The translations under genes and the position numbers were made by a program. A stretch of DNA of 10,627 nt from an uncultured Treponema sp. (GTDB taxonomy: Bacteria > Spirochaetota > Spirochaetia > Treponematales > Treponemataceae). Below the pieces are notes generated by a model that was not told the DNA's origin, did no database searches, and saw only the letters and a list, made by a program, of their open reading frames with translations. The stretch spans positions 1 to 10,627 of the forward strand of contig CAMVBP010000054.1 of assembly GCA_947165795.1 (NCBI GenBank). Direction: 5' to 3'. Positions 1 through 6,599 of the stretch are shown here, piece by piece (position 1 is the first letter of the stretch; every line of letters begins with the position of its first letter).

Positions 1-480
1 GATATGACTCCTGATATGCCGACTTTGACATATAACAGAATCAACCGTCACATTTCACGCATCGTTCGTACACGTATCGTTTCTGCAACAAGCCCTTGGG
101 CAATGCATCCAAGCGTAATCGACCAGAGAAATCACCTCATTGCAATTTCTCACGGAGAAGGCCGCTTTGTTTGTGACGAAGCTACAGCAAAACGCCTGTT
201 CGAAAACGGCCAGGTATTCACACAGTATGTAGACGAGTTCGGTAAGCCAGCAATTTCTGAGCCGGACAACCCGAACGGTTCAGCATTCGCAATCGAAGGA
301 ATCACTTCTCCAGACGGACACGTTCTTGGAAAGATGGGACACTCAGAGCGCAGTGTAGGACTCGACCGCAACGGTGCAAGCTTAGACCTCTTTAAAAACG
401 TCGGTGGAAATCCACTTACAAACGAAAGTGAAACTACCTGCGAAAATCTCTTCGCAGCCGGAGTTGCATACTTCAAATAA
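1..480 (+). CDS. purL: Phosphoribosylformylglycinamidine synthase (large PurL), C-terminal glutaminase end, 5'-truncated by the window
   Basis: This is the last 159 codons of a frame that is open from base 1, so the gene starts outside the window. PurL converts FGAR, glutamine and ATP to FGAM in de novo purine synthesis in the cytoplasm. The visible part is the class I glutamine amidotransferase domain. Counting from the Met at base 4, it has HGEGRF at residues 50-55, NPNGS followed by AIEGITSPDG at about 89-105, and GHSER at 112-116. In this family the H and E of the HxER motif complete the Cys-His-Glu triad; the Cys lies upstream of the window. The closing GVAYFK and the GKMGHSER wording fit the long single-chain form of clostridia and treponemes rather than a separate PurQ, although a PurQ-like stand-alone protein cannot be fully excluded without the 5' part. 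Base composition is richer in G+C than the next gene. Confidence 0.9.
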   Translation, partial: DMTPDMPTLTYNRINRHISRIVRTRIVSATSPWAMHPSVIDQRNHLIAISHGEGRFVCDEATAKRLFENGQVFTQYVDEFGKPAISEPDNPNGSAFAIEGITSPDGHVLGKMGHSERSVGLDRNGASLDLFKNVGGNPLTNESETTCENLFAAGVAYFK

Positions 481-494
481 TAAGGAAAACTAAA

Positions 495-1487
495 ATGAAA
501 AAAAATGCAATTAAACTTTTTACAACTTTATTGATTATCTCAACTATGTTTACAGCATGTTCAAAATCAAAAATAATTACAGACGATTTTGATAATGCAA
601 AAAAACTGGCTGCAAGTTCAAATAAAGATATTCTCGTAATCATTACATCAGACGGAGATGATTTAACTTCTTCAGAATTTATTTCTAAGGTACTTAATAA
701 TTCATCTTTTAATTCTGTCGTAAAAAATAATTTTGTAGTTGCTCATCTTGATTTTTCTTCTTCTACTTATAAAAAAACAGTAGCAGCAGAAGATGCTTCA
801 GAAAAAGAAAAACAGCAGGCAAATATTTTTTCAGAAAGAGTTTACCGCAATTCAATTTTTGCGAATTCATTGAACGTTGAATCTACTCCAGCCGCTTACC
901 TTGTAACAAAAGATCCATACGTAATTTCTATTGTGAATTTTGATGCCGCAAATCCGGATTATAACGACTTTGTTTCTGCACTGACAGCAGCTTCTAATCA
1001 GGTTGGATTCTTTCACGAGCAGCTTAATAAAATAGATAACGGTTCTATTTCAGAAAAAATTGAAGCAATAGATGAAATTATAAATATTACAGAAGTTGTA
1101 CATTTACCTCTTCTTGCAGACAAAGTAGAAACTTTAATTCAGATGGATACTCATAACGAGTCTGGTCTTCTTTCTAAATATTTAGTTCTGCATGCAAAAA
1201 TCAAGGCAACTGATGCAATGTCTTCAAGAAATTATGAAACTGCAGCAGGAATATTTGATAATCTTGCACAGAATAAAGAGCTTTCTCCGGAAGAAAAACA
1301 GGATGCTTATTACAATGCGGCTTATGTTTTAACCTTTGCTTCTAATCCGGACTTTAACAGAATTATTGCTTTCTTAACTTCTGCAATTGAAGTTAATCCG
1401 GAAGGAACTTCAACTCAAGGTTTAATAGAAATCCGCGACAGTCTGCTGGTATCTATGGAACAGACTGCACAAAATTCAAATAATTAA
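495..1487 (+). CDS. Putative lipoprotein with a cysteine-less thioredoxin-like domain and helical (TPR-like) C-terminus
   Basis: A 330-residue exported protein. The N-terminus is a charged MKKNAIK stretch, a hydrophobic core and a lipobox ending FTAC, so Cys22 is the predicted lipid-modified residue. Residues about 28-150 follow a thioredoxin-like order: a strand at DILVIITSDGDD (45-56) where the CxxC site would lie, then VVAHLDF, then NVESTPAAYLV (127-137) with the TP typical of the cis-Pro loop. No cysteine other than Cys22 exists in the protein, so it cannot act as a dithiol redox enzyme. Residues about 165-330 look helical, with TPR-like spacing around 232-300 (RNYETAAGIFDNLAQ and AYYNAAYVL). 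Start: AAGGA at 482-486, eight bases before the ATG. It lies 14 bp after purL and 8 bp before the next gene, suggesting one transcript. The family name and function are not recognised; a chaperone or binding role at the envelope is inference. Confidence 0.8.
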   Translation: MKKNAIKLFTTLLIISTMFTACSKSKIITDDFDNAKKLAASSNKDILVIITSDGDDLTSSEFISKVLNNSSFNSVVKNNFVVAHLDFSSSTYKKTVAAEDASEKEKQQANIFSERVYRNSIFANSLNVESTPAAYLVTKDPYVISIVNFDAANPDYNDFVSALTAASNQVGFFHEQLNKIDNGSISEKIEAIDEIINITEVVHLPLLADKVETLIQMDTHNESGLLSKYLVLHAKIKATDAMSSRNYETAAGIFDNLAQNKELSPEEKQDAYYNAAYVLTFASNPDFNRIIAFLTSAIEVNPEGTSTQGLIEIRDSLLVSMEQTAQNSNN

Positions 1488-1495
1488 GGAGAATT

Positions 1496-2749
1496 ATGGA
1501 TTCCATATCCGCAGGGACGATAATTCTTCTTATTGTTCTCGTAGTGCTTTCGATGTTATTTTCAATTTCAGAAAGTTCATTTTTAGGAATGAACAAACTG
1601 AGGTTGCGCCTTTTGCGAAAAAAGAAAAACAGGAAAGCACTGATTGCAGGTAAACTGTTAGATCACAGGGAACATTTAATAAACACACTCCTTGTTTCAA
1701 ACGACATCGTAAACATTTTATTATCTTCGATAATTGCAGCGATTGCGCTTGACGCCTTTGGCGAAAAAGGAGTGGGAATTGCAACTTTAATTGCAACAAT
1801 CATTCTTTTAATTTTTGGCGAAATTACTCCTAAAACAATTTCAACAATCTGTCCAGATAAAATTGCTTACGCACTCTCCCCTTTTATCAGAATCATTTAC
1901 ATAATAATGACGCCTGTTGTTGCCGTAATAACTTTTATTGCAAGATGCGTTCTTTTTATTTTTGGAATCAGAACAAAGGATAAAAAAGTTTCTTACACCG
2001 AAGAAGAAATAAAAACCTTTTTTGATATGAGCGAAGAAAGCGGCGTCATTCAGGAAAACGAAAACAGAATGATGACTCAGGTTTTTAAATTTTCTGATTT
2101 GCAGGCAGAAGAAATTATGGTTCCAAGAACAAAAATCCGTTCGCTCACCGACAAGGCAACCTTCCGCGATGTAATTGAACTTTCTGAGCGATTCGGATTT
2201 ACACGCTTCCCGATTTACAGAAAATCAATTGACGATATTATCGGAGTGATTTATTTAAAGGATCTTCTTGCTTATAAAGACAGACCTTCGGAATTTGAAA
2301 TTACAAAAGTTATGCGTCCGCCGCTTTTTGTTCTTGGAACAATGCAGATTACAAGCGTTCAGGAGCTTCTGTTTGAAAATCATCAGTCAATGGCAATTGT
2401 CGTTGATGAATATTCGGGGACAGACGGTGTGATTACTGAAAAAGATATTTCGCGTGAAATTTTTGCGCTTCCGGGAGAAAATACATTACGCGGAAAAGTT
2501 TTTGATTTTGATGCAGTTGAAAATAAAAATGATTTTGAAATTGACGGTTCAGTTTTAATTAAGGATTTGAAAAAAATCTTAAAGATAAATTTGAATTCAA
2601 CTATCAGCGAAACTGTTGCGGGCTGGTTTACCGAGCAGTTAAACCGTATTGCAGAAACCGGCGACTCAGTTGAATTTGAAGGCTGGAAATTTACTGTAAC
2701 AAAAAAACAGGCACACAGAATTGAAATGCTAAGGATAACTCAAATATGA
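1496..2749 (+). CDS. CNNM/CorC-family membrane protein (DUF21-CBS-CBS-CorC_HlyC), copy 1; TlyC/hemolysin-like
   Basis: A 417-residue inner-membrane protein. Residues 1 to about 165 form a DUF21 domain with hydrophobic segments near 8-28, 59-83, 91-113 and 123-157. It contains the family's GEITPKT (108-114). Two CBS motifs follow (about 205-320), with the hallmark MVPR at 208-211 and VVDEYSGTDGVIT at 292-304. A CorC_HlyC domain covers about 332-415. The length is normal for the family. Members such as CorB/CorC, MpfA and eukaryotic CNNM are linked to Mg2+ (or Na+/Mg2+) transport; the CBS pair binds nucleotide. The old label 'hemolysin' (TlyC) is common in spirochetes but is not supported by sequence alone. 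The SD AGGAG at 1487-1491 overlaps the upstream stop codon. The stop is overlapped by the start of a paralog, so the two are probably made together. Confidence is high for the family and moderate for the transported ion. Confidence 0.9.
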   Translation: MDSISAGTIILLIVLVVLSMLFSISESSFLGMNKLRLRLLRKKKNRKALIAGKLLDHREHLINTLLVSNDIVNILLSSIIAAIALDAFGEKGVGIATLIATIILLIFGEITPKTISTICPDKIAYALSPFIRIIYIIMTPVVAVITFIARCVLFIFGIRTKDKKVSYTEEEIKTFFDMSEESGVIQENENRMMTQVFKFSDLQAEEIMVPRTKIRSLTDKATFRDVIELSERFGFTRFPIYRKSIDDIIGVIYLKDLLAYKDRPSEFEITKVMRPPLFVLGTMQITSVQELLFENHQSMAIVVDEYSGTDGVITEKDISREIFALPGENTLRGKVFDFDAVENKNDFEIDGSVLIKDLKKILKINLNSTISETVAGWFTEQLNRIAETGDSVEFEGWKFTVTKKQAHRIEMLRITQI

Positions 2750-4008
2750 TTAACAATATAATTTCTTCCGCAGTAATAGTTATTCTCATAGCATGCGTAG
2801 GATTTTTTACTTCTTCCGAAACTGCATATCTTTCGCTTCCAAAAGTAAAATTGCGAAGCATGATTGAAGAAGGCAAAAAACACGCAAAGCTTATCGCAAG
2901 ATTAAAAGAAGACATGTCAAAACTTTTGACGACAGTGTTAATTGGAACTAACTTATTGAACTCTTTGTGTGCTTCAATTGCAACAGCACTTGCACTCAGA
3001 ATTCTCGGACAAAAAGGAACTGCAATTGCGCCGTTCATCACTGCATTTTTTATTACGACTTTTGCTCAGATTATTCCAAAAACCTTTGCCGCATTTAATC
3101 CCGAAAAAGTTACACAGTCATCTTCTGTTCCTCTTTTTATTTTAGAAAAAATATTTTTCCCGATTATCTGGCTTTTTTCTCATCTTTCAAATCTTGCAGT
3201 TTCTTTGTTCACAAAAATTTTTAAGCCGACTTCTTCAGGAATAACTCACGAAGAACTTGAAACTTTGATTGACGTTGGAAAAACTGAAGGAACAATTGAA
3301 AAAGATGAAAGTGAACTTTTAAATAAAATCATTAAGTTCAACAACCTTTCTGTTTCTGAAATTATGAAGCATCACAGCTCTGTAAGTATGATAAGTACAA
3401 AGGCTGATTATCAGACAGTGCTTCAGGAATTTTTGCGCTCAGGATTTTCTACAATTACAGTTTACAAAAACTCAAAAGAAAATGTTGTCGGTGTTTTGAA
3501 TTATAAAAAAATCATTTTTGGAAGTACAAACATTGACCGCAGTGAAGGCTATGCCGGAAGAATGATGAATGACGTTCTTTTTGTTCCCGGAACTTTTTCT
3601 GTGCTTGAACTTTTGAAAAAGTTTAAAAGCGACGAACACAAATTTGCAGTCGTTCTTGATGAAATGGGACAGACAGCCGGAATTGTAACAATGGAAGATA
3701 TAATGAAAGTTGTTTTCAACAGAATGACTGATGAAAACTCTTACGATGATCGTCCACCTGAAGATAAAATCAAACTCATTTCTACAGATTCATTTATTGT
3801 TCCGGGAAATCTAAAAATTGAAGATGTAAATGAAATTTTAGGCTTAAAGCTTGAATCTCAAAACATGACTACAATTGCAGGCTGGCTTTTGGAACAGTTC
3901 GGATTTTTGCCGACAAGCGGAATGATTTTTATAAAAGACAAAATTCTTTTTACCGCAGAAGAAGTCCGCGACAGAAAAATTGTTACAGTAAGAATTAAAA
4001 CAAAATAA
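2746..4008 (+). CDS. CNNM/CorC-family membrane protein, divergent copy 2
   Basis: A 420-residue paralog of the preceding gene with the same order: DUF21 with membrane segments (about 5-25, 60-85, 92-110, 125-158), a CBS pair (about 202-310) and a CorC_HlyC end (about 330-418). Several hallmark residues differ from copy 1. The GE-x-x-PKT helix reads AQIIPKT (107-113), so the conserved acidic residue is lost. MVPR is replaced by MKHH (207-210). VVDEY-G-T becomes VVLDEMGQTAG (282-292). The start ATG at 2746 overlaps the TGA of copy 1 (ATGA), with AAGGA at 2731-2735 ten bases upstream, so translation is likely coupled. Family members form dimers through the DUF21 and CBS domains. The pairing of a canonical and a degenerate copy suggests a heterodimer or a regulatory subunit, which is inference. 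The frame is intact, so this is not a pseudogene. Confidence 0.87.
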   Translation: MINNIISSAVIVILIACVGFFTSSETAYLSLPKVKLRSMIEEGKKHAKLIARLKEDMSKLLTTVLIGTNLLNSLCASIATALALRILGQKGTAIAPFITAFFITTFAQIIPKTFAAFNPEKVTQSSSVPLFILEKIFFPIIWLFSHLSNLAVSLFTKIFKPTSSGITHEELETLIDVGKTEGTIEKDESELLNKIIKFNNLSVSEIMKHHSSVSMISTKADYQTVLQEFLRSGFSTITVYKNSKENVVGVLNYKKIIFGSTNIDRSEGYAGRMMNDVLFVPGTFSVLELLKKFKSDEHKFAVVLDEMGQTAGIVTMEDIMKVVFNRMTDENSYDDRPPEDKIKLISTDSFIVPGNLKIEDVNEILGLKLESQNMTTIAGWLLEQFGFLPTSGMIFIKDKILFTAEEVRDRKIVTVRIKTK

Positions 4009-4024
4009 AATAAAGCCCGCTAAA

Positions 4025-5074
4025 CTAAAACAAAGTTCCCTGAACGCCGCCGTCCTTTGAATCTGCGGCGTGAGTTAATCCCAAATGAGAATATGCTTTT
4101 TCGGTAACCATTCGGCCGCGCGGAGTTCTTTGCAAAAGTCCGCACTGAATTAAATAAGGCTCGTAATAATCTTCAAGAGTATCAATGCTTTCTCCAATTG
4201 AAATTGCAAGCGTTTCTGCGCCAACAGGACCGCCGCCAAAGTTTTCTATAATTGAACGGAGAATTTCGCGGTCATATTTTTCAAGACCAATTTCATCAAT
4301 TTCAAGACGACGTAATCCGTCATCAACAATTTCAACTGTGATTGTATTACTTCCTGCAACCTGAGCAAAATCACGCATGCGGCGGAGAACACGGTTTGCA
4401 ACACGCGGAGTTCCACGGCAGCACTGTGCAAGAAGCATTGAGGCATCTTCTTCAATTCCAATTTCGAGAATTGCAGCAGAACGCTTTATAATAGATGAAA
4501 GTTCTTTTTGAGTATAAAATTCAAAACGGGGAATAAAGCCAAAACGTGAACGAAGCGGTGAACTTACACTGCCTGCCTTTGTCGTTGCACCAACCAGTGT
4601 AAACGGCGGAATTGGAATTCGAACGGTTCGTGCGGCAGCGCCCTGCCCTATAATCCAGTCAAGTTCAAAATCTTCCATTGCAATGTAAAGCATTTCTTCA
4701 ATGGCAGGTTTAAGGCGGTGAATTTCATCAATAAAAAAAACTGTTCGCGGAGTGATTGTAGAAAGAATTCCCGCAAGATCTTTAGGCTTATCAAGTGCCG
4801 GTGCAGAAGTCACTTTAAAATCAACGCCAAGTTCATGTGCTGTAATTTGAGCAAGAGTTGTTTTTCCAAGTCCCGGAGGTCCAATTAACAAAAGATGATC
4901 AAGAGGCTCTTCACGAAGTTTTGCCGCTTCAATAAAAGTTGAAAGATTTTTCTTTACGCTTTCCTGACCGAGAAAATCCGAAAGCTTTGTAGGACGCAGC
5001 TTGTTATCCTGTTCATCAAATCTATCTTTTAAATCTGCACGAACTATAGCAGAAAAATCTTCATTTTCATTCAT
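4025..5074 (-). CDS. ruvB: Holliday junction branch-migration ATPase RuvB
   Basis: RuvB is the hexameric AAA+ motor that drives branch migration of Holliday junctions with RuvA during recombinational repair. The 349-residue protein has all expected motifs: LRPTKLSDFLGQ near the N-terminus (26-37), Walker A GPPGLGKT (65-72), Walker B FFIDEIH (113-119), sensor-1 GATTKAG (162-168), the arginine-finger region LRSRFG (174-179), sensor-2 GTPRVANR (221-228) and a winged-helix C-terminus around YLIQCGLLQRTPRGR (307-321). It is slightly longer than the E. coli protein (336), through an N-terminal extension and a tail ending QGTLF. Start ATG at 5074 has GAGGA (complement of 5083-5087) eight bases upstream. 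It follows ruvA by 31 bp on the same strand, the usual ruvAB order. RuvC is not in the window. The stop lies 16 bp from the convergent CNNM gene, and no GC-rich terminator hairpin is visible between them. Confidence 0.97.
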   Translation of the reverse strand: MNENEDFSAIVRADLKDRFDEQDNKLRPTKLSDFLGQESVKKNLSTFIEAAKLREEPLDHLLLIGPPGLGKTTLAQITAHELGVDFKVTSAPALDKPKDLAGILSTITPRTVFFIDEIHRLKPAIEEMLYIAMEDFELDWIIGQGAAARTVRIPIPPFTLVGATTKAGSVSSPLRSRFGFIPRFEFYTQKELSSIIKRSAAILEIGIEEDASMLLAQCCRGTPRVANRVLRRMRDFAQVAGSNTITVEIVDDGLRRLEIDEIGLEKYDREILRSIIENFGGGPVGAETLAISIGESIDTLEDYYEPYLIQCGLLQRTPRGRMVTEKAYSHLGLTHAADSKDGGVQGTLF

Positions 5075-5105
5075 ACTTTTAATCCTCAGTATAGTATAAA
5101 GCTAT

Positions 5106-5723
5106 TTAAGCCAATTCAACAATTGCACGGCGGAACAAAATATCTTCACGCTCTTTCTGACTCTTTCCCGCAAAATCAGGTTCGTTAGTAAGAACTTCAA
5201 CAAGCTGGGCAACTTTCTGTTCAACAAGCCGTTTATCATATCCCATTCCAACAAGAGAAGTAACAACATCTGTGTAAGGAGTTGCAGCAGAAACTCGAAT
5301 AACGCCGCCGGCTTCTTCACGAAGTTTGAGTTTACCTTTAAGAGTGAGCATCATTTTTCCGGCAGTTTTTTTACCGACGCCAGGAATTTTTTCCAGCATT
5401 TCAAGATCGCCTTTTTCAAGAACATCCATCAGACGCGAAGAAGAAACGGCACTCATAATTTTTACGGCACCTTTCGGGCCAACGCCATCAACCTTTAATA
5501 AATCAAGAAAAACACTACGCTCATCGGCACTTGCAAAACCATACAAAGCCATAAGCTGATCAGTATGCTGAAGCCATGTATAAATTTTTGCTTCGTTACC
5601 GACAGGCGGCAGCATATCAAGGTTTGAATCAGGAACGCATAAATCCCATTCAACGCCATTTGTATCTATAAAAACCTGTTTAGGAAATTTTCCAGTAATT
5701 ATTCCGGTAAGTGAATTGAACAT
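5106..5723 (-). CDS. ruvA: Holliday junction DNA-binding protein RuvA
   Basis: RuvA forms tetramers that hold the four-way junction and load RuvB. Counted from the chosen Met, the protein has 205 residues, close to the family norm of about 200. It has an N-terminal OB fold (MFNSLTGIITGK and EWDLCVP), two helix-hairpin-helix motifs (VDGVGPKGAVKI at about 78-89 and IPGVGKKTAGKMM at about 113-125) and a C-terminal domain III (TDVVTSLVGMGY) that contacts RuvB. The ATG at 5741, six codons upstream, is an alternative start. I prefer 5723 because RuvA proteins normally begin right at this M-x-x-L-x-G strand. Neither ATG has a convincing ribosome-binding site; the only G-rich run (GGGGAT, complement of 5758-5763) is about 15 bases from the 5741 ATG. 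A possible structured leader lies upstream at 5777-5898. The ruvB frame follows 31 bp downstream. Confidence 0.93.
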   Translation of the reverse strand: MFNSLTGIITGKFPKQVFIDTNGVEWDLCVPDSNLDMLPPVGNEAKIYTWLQHTDQLMALYGFASADERSVFLDLLKVDGVGPKGAVKIMSAVSSSRLMDVLEKGDLEMLEKIPGVGKKTAGKMMLTLKGKLKLREEAGGVIRVSAATPYTDVVTSLVGMGYDKRLVEQKVAQLVEVLTNEPDFAGKSQKEREDILFRRAIVELA

Positions 5724-5776
5724 ATTTACATTATAAATCATATACAGTTTTTTTTCATCCCCTATAAATTATTTAC

Positions 5777-5898
5777 CGCAGAAATCAGTTTTATGCTTTT
5801 ATAAATAAAAAATAACGCGAGGACGCATAAATAACGAAAAGCCGGTTCTCGCCCGGAAGTTATTTTTTTCGATATCATTTACAAAACTGATTTCCGCG
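5777..5898. repeat. 122-bp element bounded by 16-bp inverted repeats (candidate ruvA leader RNA, small RNA or MITE-like element)
   Basis: The left arm 5777-5792 and right arm 5883-5898 are inverted copies of a sequence containing GAAATCAGTTTT. They match at 15 of 16 positions. The single difference (A5780 against C5895) is an A-C mismatch in a plus-strand RNA but a G-U pair in a minus-strand RNA, so the minus-strand transcript, leading to ruvA, would fold without a break. Inside are a perfect 10-bp inverted pair (5807-5816 with 5859-5868), directly stacked on GCGAG/CTCGC (5817-5821 with 5848-5852), and CCGG at 5842-5845 and 5853-5856 that could form a competing hairpin. AATTATT occurs at 5767-5773 and 5899-5905, near and next to the two ends; this could be a target duplication but is AT-rich and may be chance. 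No ORF of note lies inside. No known RNA family is recognised. Confidence 0.6.
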
Positions 5899-5930
5899 AA
5901 TTATTATTTTGATTTTCAGGTATTTTATTT

Positions 5931-5959
5931 TTGAAAAAAAAATTATTATTTGTTAAAAT
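5931..5959 (+). promoter_or_regulatory. Sigma70-type promoter of the HD-domain gene
   Basis: TTGAAA at 5931-5936 (5 of 6 to the -35 consensus) is 17 bases from TAAAAT at 5954-5959 (5 of 6 to -10), with a TG one base before the -10 (5951-5952, extended -10). A start of transcription would fall near 5966, giving a leader of about 27 bases before the ATG at 5993. The surrounding DNA is very AT-rich, which raises the chance of look-alikes, but spacing and both boxes are good. Confidence 0.65.
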
Positions 5960-5977
5960 TATTTTCAGAAAATAATT
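5957..5977. promoter_or_regulatory. Perfect 9-bp-arm palindrome over the predicted transcription start (operator candidate)
   Basis: Arms AATTATTTT (5957-5965) and AAAATAATT (5969-5977) are exact inverted copies around the centre CAG. The palindrome covers the end of the -10 box and the predicted start site of the HD-domain gene, where a dimeric repressor would block transcription. As RNA it would be an A/U-only hairpin and weak, so a DNA operator is the likelier role. It ends just before the AAGGA ribosome-binding site at 5980-5984. In such AT-rich DNA a chance palindrome is possible. Confidence 0.45.
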
Positions 5978-5992
5978 ACAAGGATTATTATT

Positions 5993-6565
5993 ATGCCGAT
6001 TCAGGATTTTATAGAAAGCAAAAATGTCAGGTTAGATCAGCAGCTGCGATTTACTGCAGAAATAGATAAAATGACTTCAATACTCAGGCGCACAATGCTT
6101 ATAGATAATTCACGCCGGGAAAATGATGCAGAACATTCCTGGCACATAGCTGTTATGGCATTGATTTTTAATGAATACACGACGGAGCCTGTAGATATAA
6201 GCCGTGCCGTAAAAATGTGTGTTATTCATGATCTTATCGAAATCTACGCCGGAGAACGCGAAGCTGCAGCTGCAGATAAACTGTTTGCACAGCTCCCTTC
6301 TGAACAGGGTAAAGAAATCCGTTCATTATGGGAAGAATTTGATGAAATGCAAACCAATGATGCAAAATATGCTGCATGCATGGACCGGCTGCAGCCATTT
6401 TTACATAATACGCTTACATCCGGACACACGTGGATAGAAAGCGGAACTAACCGTGCATCAGTAGAAAAACGAACCGCAATCATCAAAGAGTTTATGCCCG
6501 AAGTTTATAAATGGATTGAAAAAAATATTGATAATGCAATCGAAAAAGGCTGGCTTAAAAAATAA
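5993..6565 (+). CDS. HD-domain hydrolase, HDDC2/YfbR-like (putative 5'-deoxynucleotidase), with a shortened active-site loop
   Basis: A 190-residue soluble protein with an HD metal-dependent phosphohydrolase fold. Visible metal ligands are H48 (in AEHSWH, 46-51), H79-D80 (in VIHDLIEIYAGE, 77-88) and D131 (in CMDRLQPFLHN, 129-139). The wording AEHSW...HDLIEIYAG...DRLQP places it near the HDDC2/YfbR group, whose studied members remove phosphate from deoxynucleoside monophosphates; substrate is not predictable here. In relatives as I recall them, AGD is followed by a loop of roughly 15 residues before the EREQKAAERIF helix. Here AGE joins EREAAAADKLF almost directly, and the Asp is a Glu. The ATG at 5993 has AAGGA at 5980-5984, eight bases upstream, and a good promoter in front. 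hisS follows 59 bp later on the same strand with its own -10 box. Nucleotide clean-up is the inferred role. Confidence 0.85.
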   Translation: MPIQDFIESKNVRLDQQLRFTAEIDKMTSILRRTMLIDNSRRENDAEHSWHIAVMALIFNEYTTEPVDISRAVKMCVIHDLIEIYAGEREAAAADKLFAQLPSEQGKEIRSLWEEFDEMQTNDAKYAACMDRLQPFLHNTLTSGHTWIESGTNRASVEKRTAIIKEFMPEVYKWIEKNIDNAIEKGWLKK

Positions 6566-6599
6566 AGCATAAAGTATTCCAAATTCTTTCTTTTTTCCT

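Noticed and set aside
1496..2749. Hemolysin (TlyC) as the function of the CNNM-type proteins
   Set aside because: The domain order fits the ion-transport family; haemolytic activity cannot be inferred from sequence and is a historic label.
4009..4024. Bidirectional terminator between the CNNM pair and ruvB
   Set aside because: Only 16 bp, with no matching arm for the GCCCGC run; T/A-rich tracts alone are not enough.
5326..5559. Plus-strand ORF antisense to ruvA
   Set aside because: Low-complexity Pro/Ser/Phe-rich translation typical of the reverse of a real gene.
5738..5758. Six-codon upstream ORF (MKKNCI, complement strand) overlapping the 5741 ruvA ATG
   Set aside because: The G-rich run directly touches its ATG with no spacing, so it has no usable ribosome-binding site, and such short frames are expected by chance.
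5842..5869. Rho-independent terminator on the plus strand (CCGG hairpin followed by a T run)
   Set aside because: The GC stem is only 4 bp with a 7-base loop, and there is no plus-strand gene upstream to terminate; it is better treated as part of the larger inverted-repeat element.
5767..5905. AATTATT pair as proven target-site duplication
   Set aside because: The left copy is separated from the inverted repeat by three bases and the region is very AT-rich, so it is kept only as a weak hint.
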